NCBI GenBank assembly: GCA_031290315.1 | Contig: JAITNS010000061.1 | Coordinates: 1 to 18,743, forward strand | DNA: 18,743 nucleotides | Source of the DNA: Puniceicoccales bacterium | GTDB taxonomy: Bacteria > Verrucomicrobiota > Verrucomicrobiia > Opitutales > LL51 | Direction: 5' to 3' | Notes under the pieces: generated by a model | Told to the model about the DNA's origin: nothing | Databases searched by the model: none | Seen by the model: only the letters and a program-made list of their open reading frames with translations | Position numbers and translations under genes: made by a program | Shown here: one piece after another, positions 1-8,427 of the stretch | Position numbering within the stretch: the stretch's first letter is position 1 | Layout of the letters: every line of letters starts with the position of its first letter

Positions 1-389
1 TATGTCCGACGGCGGAGGATTTGATCGATTTAGGTGAATCGTTTGGGCAAATGTTGAAGGAGGGAGATGTGGTCGCTTTGCATGGAGATTTAGGGGTTGG
101 AAAAACAACTTTTACGAAAGGTATTGCTTTGGCACTCGACATTACTGATCCGATAACAAGTCCCACATTTAATATCATATACCAATATTCGGGGACGATG
201 CATTTAATCCACGTCGATGCCTATCGGTTGGATAGATGCGAGTATTTAGGGATTTGGGATTATATGCCGAATCCTCGTATTATTGTTTTGGAATGGCCAG
301 AAAATTTAATCGAATTACGGGAAAGTGTGACGAAAAATATTCAAATAAAAATACAGGAAAAAGGAGAACGTCGGGTATGCCTCATATAA
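1..389 (+). CDS. tsaE: TsaE, tRNA t6A biosynthesis ATPase (5' partial)
   Basis: TsaE is the ATPase that works with TsaB and TsaD to make N6-threonylcarbamoyladenosine at position 37 of ANN-decoding tRNAs in the cytoplasm. The sequence shows the family P-loop GDLGVGKTT, then SPTFNIIYQY, the HVDAYRL motif and the EWPENL motif, in the usual order. The frame is open back to the window edge (codons start at base 3, reading PTAEDLIDLGESFG), which matches the usual N-terminus of the family. The TTG at 21 is therefore not the real start, and the gene begins upstream of the window. About 129 residues are visible; the family is usually about 150. The tail after EWPE is short. It is the first gene of a + strand series, 50 bases before the DUF502 gene. 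Confidence 0.9.
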   Translation, partial: CPTAEDLIDLGESFGQMLKEGDVVALHGDLGVGKTTFTKGIALALDITDPITSPTFNIIYQYSGTMHLIHVDAYRLDRCEYLGIWDYMPNPRIIVLEWPENLIELRESVTKNIQIKIQEKGERRVCLI

Positions 390-439
390 ATGGAGCAAAA
401 ATGTTGTATTTTTTTTTATAGATTATATAGCATAAAAAT

Positions 440-1126
440 ATGAATTTAAAAGTTAAAAAATCTATCGATTTCAGGGTTGTAAAGAATTGGTTCCTGACCG
501 GTCTCTTTACACTATTACCTTTGGGAGTAACAGGGATTGTGGTACAGTTATTATTGGATCATGTGGGGGCACCGGCAAGTAAATTTTTATTACATTGCTT
601 TCAACTTACGATTCCCGATGAGTTCTGGATGCATACCATCGTCAATTTATTTTCGACGGTCTTTGTCGTCAGTATTATTACGGTGCTCGGGGTTTTGTCA
701 AAATACTTCTTGGGGCGTGTACTTATTCGATTGGCAGAAAAGTTGATCGATCGCGTTCCTTTCGTAAATAATGTTTATAAAACCGTTAAGCAGGTGGTTG
801 AAACGTTCAGTAAGAATCGGGAAGCTGTTTTTCAAACGACCGTATTGGTGGAGTATCCGCGGAGGGGAATATATTCGATTGGATTTTTAATGAACGATAG
901 CCAAGGGGAAGTGCAATCAAAAACTAAAGAAAAAGTTGTAAATGTTTTCCTCCCAACAACCCCTAATCCAACAAGTGGATTCCTATTGCTGGTGCCCCGC
1001 GATGATGTGACATTTTTAGATATGTCCGTTGCGGATGGTGTTAAAATGATTATTTCCGGTGGCGTCGTGAATCCTGAGTACTTGACTAAAAGAGAGGAAG
1101 GTAAAACTGTATCCCCTGAAGTTTAG
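440..1126 (+). CDS. DUF502 family inner-membrane protein
   Basis: A 228-residue membrane protein of the DUF502 family, whose biochemical role is not established. Two hydrophobic segments are visible at about residues 18-40 and 66-91. Between and after them come family-typical blocks: PLGVTGIVV in the first segment, RVPFVNNVYKTVKQVVETF at about 105-123, and LPTTPNPTSGFLLLVP followed by SVADGVKMIISGGVV near the C-terminus. The last block is the most conserved part of the family. No strong Shine-Dalgarno sequence precedes the ATG; the upstream bases are A/T-rich. It sits between tsaE and holA on the same strand, with 50- and 56-base gaps, so co-transcription is possible. The family assignment is firm, but a function cannot be given. 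Confidence 0.85.
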   Translation: MNLKVKKSIDFRVVKNWFLTGLFTLLPLGVTGIVVQLLLDHVGAPASKFLLHCFQLTIPDEFWMHTIVNLFSTVFVVSIITVLGVLSKYFLGRVLIRLAEKLIDRVPFVNNVYKTVKQVVETFSKNREAVFQTTVLVEYPRRGIYSIGFLMNDSQGEVQSKTKEKVVNVFLPTTPNPTSGFLLLVPRDDVTFLDMSVADGVKMIISGGVVNPEYLTKREEGKTVSPEV

Positions 1127-1182
1127 GGTATGTTAAGATAGGCATTGCTTCATCGATTTTTTATGATTTAAAGAATAGGCGT

Positions 1183-2253
1183 ATGTTAGAGTTGAAATTT
1201 TTCATAGCGGGCAGTGATCGTTTTAGCGTCGCGAAACGGGGAAATGATATTGTTCGATCCTTTGGAGATGCCGAAATCGAGGTCATCGATAGCGATGTCG
1301 ATAAAATCGCAGAAGCGATCCAAGAATTGCAGCAAGTATGCGAAGCGCTCCGTACGGTTTCTATTTTCTCTGACAAGAAATTGGTTTGGTATCGTAATGT
1401 CTCCTTCTTAAATGATACGAAAATTAGCCACTCGGAAGAGGTTTTAAGTTGGCTTCAGGAACTTCAAAATTTGCTTACAAAATTACCAGAGGTCGGCTGC
1501 TTAATTACCACAGGAGTTGTCGATCGACGCCAGAAAATAATTAAATCATTTTTAGAAATTTGTCATGCGGAAATCTTAGAAACCCCTAAATTACTCGGGT
1601 GCGAAAAGTATATTTTTGATATCGTTAAGCAGGAGAAGAAAAAGATGACTTCCGAAGCGTCGAGTAAATTTCTACAACGGACCGGAAATGATCTGGCAGT
1701 GATCGATAATGAGCTCAAAAAATTACTGCTTTATACGGCAGATAAAAGCGATATCGATGCGCAAGATATTGAGGCGATTGTTACCGATTTACGCGATAGC
1801 GATTTCTTTGAAACCATAGATTTATTTTTTTGCGAAGATGTGGAAGTATTTTTACGAGGTATTCAACGCTATTTCCTTTATCAAGAAGAAGGACGCCCCC
1901 TCTTGGCCGCATTGCAAAATCGCGTACGCCTATTAATCCAGTTGCGCCACTTCTACGAAAACGATGCCATCGAAAGTATTAGTAAATCCGCTTTGGAGAA
2001 TTTAAAGGAACGTTATGCGCATATTTGTGATACGGGTACGGGAAGTATTTTTACCCAAAATCCTTGGTATCTCGGAAAATTATTGGCAATCGCTAAAAAA
2101 TGTTCCTTGGCAGATTGGGTACAATTTCAAATCAAACTTTTAAATACAATCGTCGTACTGGCGGAAAACTATGACAGACAGCAATCTGTATTTGAAAACT
2201 TATATTTTCAATTAAAACTTATAATGAGTAGTCCTTTGTTATCGGCTGTTTAG
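1183..2253 (+). CDS. holA: DNA polymerase III subunit delta (HolA)
   Basis: The delta subunit of the clamp loader opens the beta sliding clamp during replication. The 356-residue length matches the family (about 340). The N-terminus reads LKFFIAGSDRFSVAKRG, comparable with the start of delta proteins, where the Walker A region is degenerate and non-hydrolysing. The middle has the helical block SSKFLQRTGNDLAVIDNELKK, equivalent to the 'dl..i..EleKL' helix of the family, followed by DSDFFETIDLFF. The C-terminal collar-like domain includes a GRPLLAALQNRVRLLIQL segment typical of HolA. Neighbours are a DUF502 gene and lpxK, the latter 15 bases downstream. Identification rests on overall pattern rather than one catalytic motif, so it is somewhat less certain than for the enzymes here. 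Confidence 0.78.
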   Translation: MLELKFFIAGSDRFSVAKRGNDIVRSFGDAEIEVIDSDVDKIAEAIQELQQVCEALRTVSIFSDKKLVWYRNVSFLNDTKISHSEEVLSWLQELQNLLTKLPEVGCLITTGVVDRRQKIIKSFLEICHAEILETPKLLGCEKYIFDIVKQEKKKMTSEASSKFLQRTGNDLAVIDNELKKLLLYTADKSDIDAQDIEAIVTDLRDSDFFETIDLFFCEDVEVFLRGIQRYFLYQEEGRPLLAALQNRVRLLIQLRHFYENDAIESISKSALENLKERYAHICDTGTGSIFTQNPWYLGKLLAIAKKCSLADWVQFQIKLLNTIVVLAENYDRQQSVFENLYFQLKLIMSSPLLSAV

Positions 2254-2268
2254 AAAAAATATCACTTT

Positions 2269-3468
2269 ATGAGGGTTGTTCGCAAGATTCGCTATGTTCT
2301 TAAAAAGAAGAAAAAATATATTTTACGAACATTGGATCGATTGGTGCAATTTATTGCGGATGTTTTATATGATCGTAAAACAACCCTTATGGCACGATTG
2401 GTAGGGAATGTCTTGTTGCCATTTTCGTTTATTTTTACTTTAATTGTTAAGTTACGCGTTTGGCTCTATCACAAACATTATTTATATTCGCAACCTTTAG
2501 GGTGTCATGTAATTGTCGTAGGTAATATTACGATGGGGGGAACCGGTAAAACGCCGGTCGCAGAATATTTAGCTAAATTATTGTTGACGATGGGACGACG
2601 GCCTGCCATTATTAGTCGTGGATATAAAAGTAAGGGGGAGCCAAGGTATCGAAAATTTTGGCGCTGGTTGACCCATGCCCCCGATCAAGCTCCTAAAATC
2701 GTCAGTGACGGAAAAACAGTATTATTAGATTCCGAGCATGCCGGAGATGAACCATATATGTTGGCTAAAAATTTACAAGGTGTGCCGGTGGTGGTCGATA
2801 AGGATCGGGTCAAAGCAGGGCGTTATGCCATTAAACGCTTGGGGGCGGATATATTAATTTTAGATGATGGCTATCAATATTTGCGTCTGCGTTCTACTTT
2901 GCGAATGGCATTGGTCGATAAAAGTAATCCCTTTGGCAATCATTATTTATTGCCGCGCGGGATCTTACGTGAACCTCTAAGTCACTTAGATCGCGCTTCT
3001 TGCATTCTACTAACTAAATCAGATGGTAAGCAAAATATCTTACTGGAGCAAAAAATAAGAAAAGTCAACCATAAAGCACAAATCATAGAATGTTATCACA
3101 AGCCATGCTATTTCGTGGCACATCCAAAGGGAACAATTTGTCCATTAGAGATGTTAAAGGGGAAAAAGGTAGCGATTTTTTGTGCGATCGCTTCGCCCGA
3201 AGGTTTTGAAAGATTTATTCTCAGCTTAGGCGCAAATATTATTTACAAAAAGCGTTACATCGACCACCATCGCTTTACTAATAATGAGTTGGAATGGATT
3301 AACGAGCGTAGTCAGGAAGCCGATTTTCTCCTCACTACGGAAAAAGATGCGGTACGGATTGCCGACAATTTTCAATTTACAATGCCATTCTTTTATATGC
3401 GTGTGGAGGTGCAATTTTTACAAAATGAAGCGTGGATTCGCAAGATCTTGGGGCAAGCATTGGACTAA
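2269..3468 (+). CDS. lpxK: Tetraacyldisaccharide 4'-kinase (LpxK)
   Basis: LpxK phosphorylates the 4' position of the tetraacyldisaccharide 1-phosphate precursor of lipid A at the inner membrane. The P-loop [12 protein letters not shown] lies at about residues 85-96, followed by [13 protein letters not shown] and the second conserved block [12 protein letters not shown] near 195, then [17 protein letters not shown] family-typical TTEKDAVR is near the C-terminus. At 399 residues it is longer than the roughly 330 of the E. coli enzyme. The extra length is mostly at the N-terminus: a basic stretch rich in Arg and Lys (residues 2-24), then a hydrophobic segment around 42-61 that is probably membrane-associated. 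The start is the ATG 15 bases after holA. It shows that the organism makes lipid A. Confidence 0.93.
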   Translation: MRVVRKIRYVLKKKKKYILRTLDRLVQFIADVLYDRKTTLMARLVGNVLLPFSFIFTLIVKLRVWLYHKHYLYSQPLGCHVIVVGNITMGGTGKTPVAEYLAKLLLTMGRRPAIISRGYKSKGEPRYRKFWRWLTHAPDQAPKIVSDGKTVLLDSEHAGDEPYMLAKNLQGVPVVVDKDRVKAGRYAIKRLGADILILDDGYQYLRLRSTLRMALVDKSNPFGNHYLLPRGILREPLSHLDRASCILLTKSDGKQNILLEQKIRKVNHKAQIIECYHKPCYFVAHPKGTICPLEMLKGKKVAIFCAIASPEGFERFILSLGANIIYKKRYIDHHRFTNNELEWINERSQEADFLLTTEKDAVRIADNFQFTMPFFYMRVEVQFLQNEAWIRKILGQALD

Positions 3469-3536
3469 TTGGAGCTATCCTAGGAAAAGAATAGAATAGG
3501 CTTGCATTTGCATCGATACGCTTTTTATTAGAAACA

Positions 3537-3851
3537 ATGAAAGCGATTATCGAAACCCAGGGACAGCAATTGATTGTGCGTGAAGGCGATATTTTGTTTG
3601 TAAATCGTTATGTCGGATCCAAGGCGGGAGATGTGATTAATTTGAAAAAAGTGTTATTGATTGGAGAGGGTGCAGAAGCTAAAATTGGAGCCCCCTATGT
3701 CGATGGAGCCGTCGTTAAAGCAACCCTTTTGGAAAATAAACGGGGGAAAAAGGTTTATGTCTTCAAAAAAAAGCGTTGCAAAGGTTATGAATGTCGGCGC
3801 GGACATCGTCAAGAACTCTCCGTCATTAAAATCGAATCGGTTTCTATATAA
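3537..3851 (+). CDS. rplU: 50S ribosomal protein bL21
   Basis: bL21 is a 23S rRNA-binding protein of the large ribosomal subunit. The 104-residue product starts [18 protein letters not shown], the standard opening of the family, contains [18 protein letters not shown], and ends with the RNA-binding block [20 protein letters not shown]. The length is normal. Two cysteines in this last block, where many homologues have other residues, are a small oddity. It is followed after 22 bases by rpmA, the near-universal bL21-bL27 pair, so the two are almost certainly co-transcribed. Confidence 0.96.
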   Translation: MKAIIETQGQQLIVREGDILFVNRYVGSKAGDVINLKKVLLIGEGAEAKIGAPYVDGAVVKATLLENKRGKKVYVFKKKRCKGYECRRGHRQELSVIKIESVSI

Positions 3852-3857
3852 CTTTTT

Positions 3858-3863
3858 AGGAGG
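3858..3863 (+). promoter_or_regulatory. Strong Shine-Dalgarno site of rpmA
   Basis: AGGAGG sits 10 bases before the rpmA ATG. It is the clearest ribosome binding site in the window; most other genes here have weak or no visible Shine-Dalgarno sequence. It fits a highly expressed ribosomal protein and fixes the rpmA start. Confidence 0.85.
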
Positions 3864-3873
3864 AATTTGAAAA

Positions 3874-4119
3874 ATGGCACATAAAAAAGGACAAGGGACA
3901 TCGCGAAATGGACGCGATAGTGTGAGTAAGCGTTTGGGGGTTAAACGATATGGCGGTGAAGTGGTGCGTGCCGGTAATATTTTAATACGCCAGCGGGGAA
4001 CTAAAATGCATCCCGGTAAGAATGTCGGCTTGGGTCGAGATTTTACTTTGTTTTCTTTAGTCGATGGAGTCGTGGAATGGGACGCAAAACATCGACGCGT
4101 TAATATAGTAGCGTCGTGA
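3874..4119 (+). CDS. rpmA: 50S ribosomal protein bL27
   Basis: bL27 lies near the peptidyl transferase centre of the large subunit. The 81-residue product begins [16 protein letters not shown], the canonical N-terminus without the cleavable leader found in Firmicutes, and includes [21 protein letters not shown] and [15 protein letters not shown]. Length and start are normal, supported by the AGGAGG site upstream. It directly follows rplU, and its stop is 22 bases before the preferred fabH start. Confidence 0.97.
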   Translation: MAHKKGQGTSRNGRDSVSKRLGVKRYGGEVVRAGNILIRQRGTKMHPGKNVGLGRDFTLFSLVDGVVEWDAKHRRVNIVAS

Positions 4120-4141
4120 AGTGCGAAAATTAGAAGAGCCC

Positions 4142-5140
4142 ATGAAGCATGTCATTATTAAAGGAATTGGTTCACATGTTCCCGATTGTGTGCTTTCAAA
4201 TGCGGACCTCGAAGGAATGGTGGATACAACCAATGAGTGGATCATTACACGTACGGGAATCGAATCACGCCGGATTTGTCTCGATACGGAAATGACTTCC
4301 GATCTCTGCCATGAAGCCGCTTTAAAAGCTTTGGAAAATGCTAATATTTCTGTCTGCGATGTGGATTTGATTATTGTCGCAACCGTAACTCCCGATATGC
4401 AATTCCCTTCAACGGCATGTATTGTCCAAAGAAAATTGGGGTGCGTCGATATTCCCTGTTTTGATATTAGCGTGGCGTGTTCCGGATTCGTTTACGCAAT
4501 CGATGTGGCACGTAATTTTCTCCTCAATAATCTCGTCATGAAGAATATCCTCGTTATCGGAGCCGATAAGTTTTCTTCCATTGTCGATTGGGAAGATCGT
4601 TCAACATGCGTATTATTTGGCGATGGAGCAGGGGCCGTCGTTTTATCCCGCGATAATACAAATGATGATTCCGAGCCCGGTATCTTGGATGTATTGATTG
4701 GTGCAGATGGACGTCGTACGCAAATGCTATACTGCCTGGGATGGGGAACAATGGCGCCAACGGAAAGCGAAAAGGTAGGGAAACGGGAACGCTTCGTCAA
4801 AATGGAGGGCCGTGAGGTCTTTAAGGAAGCAATTAAGCGTATGTGTGCGGTAATGGAAGATATTTTATTGAGAAATAAATTGACAATAGAAGACATAGAT
4901 TGTGTAATTCCCCATCAAGCAAATATGCGGATTATTTCGGCAATCGCCGAGCGAATAGGTGTCCCGGAAGAGAAAATGTTTATTAATTTACAACATATGG
5001 GCAATACGTCGGCTGCTTCCATTCCGATCGCAATCGATGAGGCAGTCCAAGTCGGGCGCATTCAATCGGGTGATTTAATCTTAGTAGTCTCTTTCGGTGC
5101 AGGAATTACATGGGGCGCATCATTGATTCGCTGGAAATAA
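4142..5140 (+). CDS. fabH: Beta-ketoacyl-ACP synthase III (FabH)
   Basis: FabH condenses acetyl-CoA with malonyl-ACP to start type II fatty acid synthesis in the cytoplasm. With the ATG at 4142 the protein has 332 residues, and the catalytic triad falls at Cys113 (SVACSGF), His258 (IPHQANMR) and Asn288 (HMGNTSAAS), with the Cys close to the E. coli Cys112. An in-frame GTG at 4121 would add seven residues (MRKLEEP) ahead of the conserved start; the ATG, with GAAGAG upstream, is preferred. The acyl-CoA-binding blocks [15 protein letters not shown] and the C-terminal [13 protein letters not shown] are present. No other fab gene is in the window, so fabH is separated from the rest of the pathway and placed behind rpmA. 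Confidence 0.95.
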   Translation: MKHVIIKGIGSHVPDCVLSNADLEGMVDTTNEWIITRTGIESRRICLDTEMTSDLCHEAALKALENANISVCDVDLIIVATVTPDMQFPSTACIVQRKLGCVDIPCFDISVACSGFVYAIDVARNFLLNNLVMKNILVIGADKFSSIVDWEDRSTCVLFGDGAGAVVLSRDNTNDDSEPGILDVLIGADGRRTQMLYCLGWGTMAPTESEKVGKRERFVKMEGREVFKEAIKRMCAVMEDILLRNKLTIEDIDCVIPHQANMRIISAIAERIGVPEEKMFINLQHMGNTSAASIPIAIDEAVQVGRIQSGDLILVVSFGAGITWGASLIRWK

Positions 5141-5185
5141 AAATTTTTGTTGCTTGAAACTAAAAGGGTTGTTTTATTGAATGAC

Positions 5186-6360
5186 ATGTTTAATAAATTT
5201 CATTTAACACTATTATTTATGGTAATGGGATTAATGGTGCCCTCTTTTGCAAGATCACGGGCAACTATAATTAAAGAGCGTAAAAAAAAGTCTCAGGTAA
5301 TACAAAAGGAAAAATTCCTTTGAGTGATTTGGTAAGCCAAGCCAAAGGAGCCGAAAAACAAAATAATTTAAAACTAGCATTGACCTTATATAAGAAAATC
5401 TGCAAAGATTATAAAACAAGCGAAATGGCATCGAGTGCCTATTATACTCGAGGGCTATTGTATGAAAAAAATCACCAATTTACTTCAGCGATTCGGATGT
5501 TTACGAAAATTGTAAAGCGTTATCCGGAAAGTGTATGGTTTATGCCAGCGATCGAATATTATTTTCGGATTGCTAGAAAATTACAAAGGGGCGTGCGACC
5601 GCGTTATTTTGGAACGATTCCTGGGTTGCGCGATTATGATTCAGCGGTGAAGAATTATGAATTAATTTTACAGTATGCGCCCTATTGCCGCTATGCGCCA
5701 GAAGCATTGGTTGAAATTGCCAATTTACATATCCGCGCAAAACATTACGACTTAGCAATCGCTACCCTTGATAAGCTCATTGATACTTATTCAAATTCAG
5801 TCAAAGTGCCCTATGCGTATTTAGAAATCGGGGAAATTTACAGTAGTTTAGTGAAAGGAGCGGATTATAATCAAGGGGGAGCGGTAATGGCCTTGCGTTA
5901 CTATGATGAATTTTGTTCCTCATTCCCTAATCATAAAGAAGTGCTATCGGTTATGAATCGGATGAAAGATTTAAGGGAAAAGATTGCCCAATCGAAAATC
6001 ACATTAGGAGATTTTTATTTCAATACGCGGTATAACAAGAAAGCAGCAAAAATATTATATCGTTCGGCGATTGAGTATGTTTCCTACTTATTAAGTGCAG
6101 AAGTCGCGAAAAAGAAGATCGAAGCAATAGACAGTGGAGCTAAACCAAAGCCGACTCCCGTCGATTTCTTATTCCCTCCCTATAAACTGCAAAGTAACGA
6201 TGATAACGATGAATTTGTTCATGCGGCAATCGTCGAAGACCGTATTATGGATCAAAAAGAAGGCAGAATAGATTCTACACAAGAAGCTAGTGTTACGCCG
6301 TTTGTAAAATCAGAAGATGTGCATGGCGCTCAGGAAACTAATTGTTGCGAAAAAGCTTAA
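5186..6360 (+). CDS. bamD: BamD/YfiO-like TPR protein, frame-interrupted at A8
   Basis: BamD-like TPR proteins scaffold outer-membrane protein assembly from the periplasm. The mature domain is uninterrupted from about 5284 to 6360. It carries repeated TPR-like helices: LALTLYKKICKDY, AIRMFTKIVKRYPES, AVKNYELILQYAP, AIATLDKLIDTY and ALRYYDEFCSSFPNH. A Pro- and acid-rich tail of about 70 residues is longer than in E. coli BamD. No start with a signal sequence exists in that frame; TTG 5320 is the only early start. One frame over, ATG 5186 (or TTG 5177) encodes a clear signal peptide, MFNKFHLTLLFMVMGLM then VPSFA, which runs to a TGA at 5321. The frames overlap across an A8 run at 5282-5289. Nine A's would give one continuous protein of about 391 residues. 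There is no lipobox Cys, unlike classical BamD. The gene overlaps lptE by one base. Confidence 0.72.
5282..5289 (+). other. A8 homopolymer frame junction in the BamD-like gene
   Basis: Eight consecutive A's lie where the signal-peptide frame and the TPR frame overlap. Upstream codons read GAG CGT AAA AAA AAG TCT in the signal frame; downstream, the TPR frame needs GTC TCA GGT. One added A (or two removed) restores a continuous reading frame. It could be a slippage site (transcriptional or phase-variable), an indel mutation or a base-calling error. Confidence 0.75.
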
Positions 6361-6854
6361 TGATACGCTCTATTCTATTTTTTATATTGGCGATTATTGC
6401 AGGGTGTACCCATTACCATCGGGGTGCATCATTGGAAGATGTTGCCCAGTCGATTTACGTTGAGCCCGTGAAAAATAGCTCCCTGTGCCCTAAGGCCTCC
6501 AGTATACTGACTCCTCAATTGATCAAAAATATTCAACAAAATACTTCATTAAAATTAACTCCAAAGGAAAAAGCACAATTGCATTTGCAGGTGGAAGTTG
6601 TCGATTTTTCCCAAAAGAGTTCTACATATAACCCGGATGATACGGCACAAGTTTTGTCTTTCGACCTTCGTATCGCCGCAGAATGTACGCTGATTGATAA
6701 AAATGGACGCTTGCTTTTAGATCACCAACGTTTTGAAACAAGTATGGATTTGGAAAAAGAAAAAAATTTTCACTTGCTTCGAGATCAAGCTATTCCACCT
6801 TTAATGGAACGTTTGGCGAGGAAGATTTGTGCTGCAGTGGTAAATATCTGGTAA
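6360..6854 (+). CDS. lptE: LptE-like LPS-assembly lipoprotein
   Basis: LptE is the outer-membrane lipoprotein that plugs LptD and helps insert LPS into the outer leaflet. With the ATG at 6360 (TAATG overlap with the preceding stop) the protein has 164 residues. It starts with a lipoprotein signal peptide, MIRSILFFILAIIAGC, whose lipobox IAGC puts the acylated Cys at residue 16. The rest fits the small alpha/beta LptE fold: SIYVEPVKNSS, LTPQLIKNIQ, LHLQVEVVDFS, and alternating hydrophobic strands up to LMERLARKICAAVV. A TTG at 6342 would add six residues and is less likely. Sequence conservation in this family is low, so the call combines the lipobox, length, the IYVEPVKN motif and the neighbouring envelope gene. 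Confidence 0.72.
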   Translation: MIRSILFFILAIIAGCTHYHRGASLEDVAQSIYVEPVKNSSLCPKASSILTPQLIKNIQQNTSLKLTPKEKAQLHLQVEVVDFSQKSSTYNPDDTAQVLSFDLRIAAECTLIDKNGRLLLDHQRFETSMDLEKEKNFHLLRDQAIPPLMERLARKICAAVVNIW

Positions 6855-6869
6855 TAATATATTGTTGCA

Positions 6870-7523
6870 ATGGAAATTACGGTTGCGCCATCGATCTTAG
6901 CTGGAAATCATGCCAATTTATTGGAAAGTATGGGGAGAGTAATAGTAAGTGGCGCCCGTTGGTTGCATATCGATGTCATGGATGGACATTTTGTTCCTAA
7001 TTTAACATTTGGACCACAGGTAGTAGCGGACCTTGCCCGCCAAAAACAAAAACTTTTTTTTGATGTCCATTTACTCCTTACTCATCCGGAAAATTTTATA
7101 GAGCCCTTTGCAAAAGCAGGCGCTGACTTAATTTCCATACATGTTGAAGCACATGGCGATATAGAAAAAATTTTGACAAATATTCGAAAAGTAGGGAAAC
7201 AAGTAGGTATCGCATTCAATCCAGAAACAGCGATAGAAAAGATTTTTCCATACATAGATATTGTCGATCTCGTACTGATCATGGGAGCGCAACCGGGATT
7301 TTCTGGGCAGAAATTTATTGATAGTGTATTGCAGAAGATCGAGATATTGCGTCAATGTAATTCGTTTGTAAGAATTGAAGTTGATGGGGGTATTAATGAA
7401 GCGTATGCTTGCCAATGTATTCAACGGGGAGCTAATGTAATAGTAACGGGAATGTCATTTTTTATGGCGCAAAATCCCAAACAATTTATACAACAAATAG
7501 AAAGTGAAAAAAGTATTTTTTGA
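6870..7523 (+). CDS. rpe: Ribulose-phosphate 3-epimerase (Rpe)
   Basis: Rpe interconverts ribulose 5-phosphate and xylulose 5-phosphate in the pentose phosphate pathway. The 217-residue TIM-barrel protein has the metal and catalytic blocks in order: VAPSILAGNHANL at the N-terminus, HIDVMDGHFVPNLTFGP (His33, Asp35), FDVHLLLTHPENFI (His67), IMGAQPGFSGQKFI, and IEVDGGINEAYA with the catalytic Asp. The usual MSVNPGFGGQ loop reads MGAQPGFSGQ here, a modest variation. The pathway also supplies the sedoheptulose 7-phosphate used for the heptose made by HldD, encoded further downstream. The 3' end overlaps prmA by 20 bases. Confidence 0.95.
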   Translation: MEITVAPSILAGNHANLLESMGRVIVSGARWLHIDVMDGHFVPNLTFGPQVVADLARQKQKLFFDVHLLLTHPENFIEPFAKAGADLISIHVEAHGDIEKILTNIRKVGKQVGIAFNPETAIEKIFPYIDIVDLVLIMGAQPGFSGQKFIDSVLQKIEILRQCNSFVRIEVDGGINEAYACQCIQRGANVIVTGMSFFMAQNPKQFIQQIESEKSIF

Positions 7524-8373
7524 TTTATCTCCCCGTGAAGCAGCAAGCGTAGAAATCGCGCTCGCTGAAATAGAACAAATACCGTGGACCATAGAAAAAA
7601 CAGAAAATCAATGTCAATTGTGTGGCTATTTTGAGAACGATTTTCAGGAATCATGGCGAAATTTACAAGAACAAATTCCATTATTGGTAGAGAAAATACC
7701 ACTCTGTGAAATTATACGGGAACGGGATTGGCAGGAAGAATATAAAAAATTTTTAAACCCCTTCCATATCGGTCCACTACATATTGTGCCAGCTTGGAAT
7801 AGGGGAATTTATACCGTTCCGGAAGGACAATTTGGGGTCTATCTAGATGCGGAAATCGCATTCGGTACCGGAGCTCACGAAACAACAAAATTGTGCTTGG
7901 CACGAATCGTTGATTATTGGAATTTATTTAAAGATTCAGTATTTTTAAAAAAGGTAATCGATATCGGTTGCGGCTCCGGAATCCTATCTATCGCCGCTGC
8001 AAAATTAGGATTTGGGAATGTATATGGTTTTGATAACGATCCCGACGCAATTAAGATTAGTGAACAAAATGCTCAGAAAAATGATGCTCCTTCCATTGAA
8101 TTCCGCTTAGCAGAAATTAATATGGGAATTTTAGGGCGCCAAGCAGATCTGATCCTTGCTAATATTTTAGCCCCCATCCTAATCGCCCACGCTTCCATAT
8201 TGGTCAATAGCCTAAAACAATATGGTATTTTATCACTTAGTGGCATACTTAATGAAGAAATAGAATCCGTCAAAGCAGTATTTACGCCACTCGTAAAACG
8301 CTATTGGAGTGGTTTCATCTCTAATACGAAAACAATGGGACAATGGAGCGAAATTGCATATGTTCATACTTAA
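7504..8373 (+). CDS. prmA: Ribosomal protein L11 methyltransferase (PrmA)
   Basis: PrmA uses S-adenosylmethionine to methylate lysines and the N-terminus of ribosomal protein uL11. The 289-residue protein starts at a GTG inside the end of rpe. An N-terminal substrate-recognition domain (about 1-100) is followed by the family motif AFGTGAHETTKLCL near 119-132, SAM motif I VIDIGCGSGILSIAAAKLG at 151-169, an acidic ribose-binding residue in YGFDNDPDA, and DLILANILAPILI, the N-I-L motif of this family. Length is normal. No ribosomal protein gene lies next to it; the tight overlap with rpe suggests shared transcription. Confidence 0.93.
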   Translation: MKKVFFDLSPREAASVEIALAEIEQIPWTIEKTENQCQLCGYFENDFQESWRNLQEQIPLLVEKIPLCEIIRERDWQEEYKKFLNPFHIGPLHIVPAWNRGIYTVPEGQFGVYLDAEIAFGTGAHETTKLCLARIVDYWNLFKDSVFLKKVIDIGCGSGILSIAAAKLGFGNVYGFDNDPDAIKISEQNAQKNDAPSIEFRLAEINMGILGRQADLILANILAPILIAHASILVNSLKQYGILSLSGILNEEIESVKAVFTPLVKRYWSGFISNTKTMGQWSEIAYVHT

Positions 8374-8427
8374 ATATAAGGTTATAAAATTTGTTGACGC
8401 TCACCGTGAAAAAAGTAGAACCTTAGC

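Noticed and set aside
21..389. TsaE starting at TTG 21
   Set aside because: The frame is open and TsaE-like up to the window edge, so the gene is truncated by the window and this TTG is internal.
3502..3530. Promoter for rplU-rpmA (TTGCAT with a downstream A/T box)
   Set aside because: The candidate -10 box matches the consensus poorly, and nothing else fixes a start site.
4121..4141. GTG start for fabH
   Set aside because: It adds seven residues before the conserved start; ATG 4142 puts the active-site Cys at 113, as expected for the family.
4492..4896. 134-codon open frame antisense to fabH
   Set aside because: It lies entirely within a well-supported gene, has no recognisable motif, and its composition is that of a reverse-strand shadow.
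6342..6359. TTG start for the LptE-like gene
   Set aside because: ATG 6360 gives a compact lipoprotein signal peptide and the common TAATG overlap.
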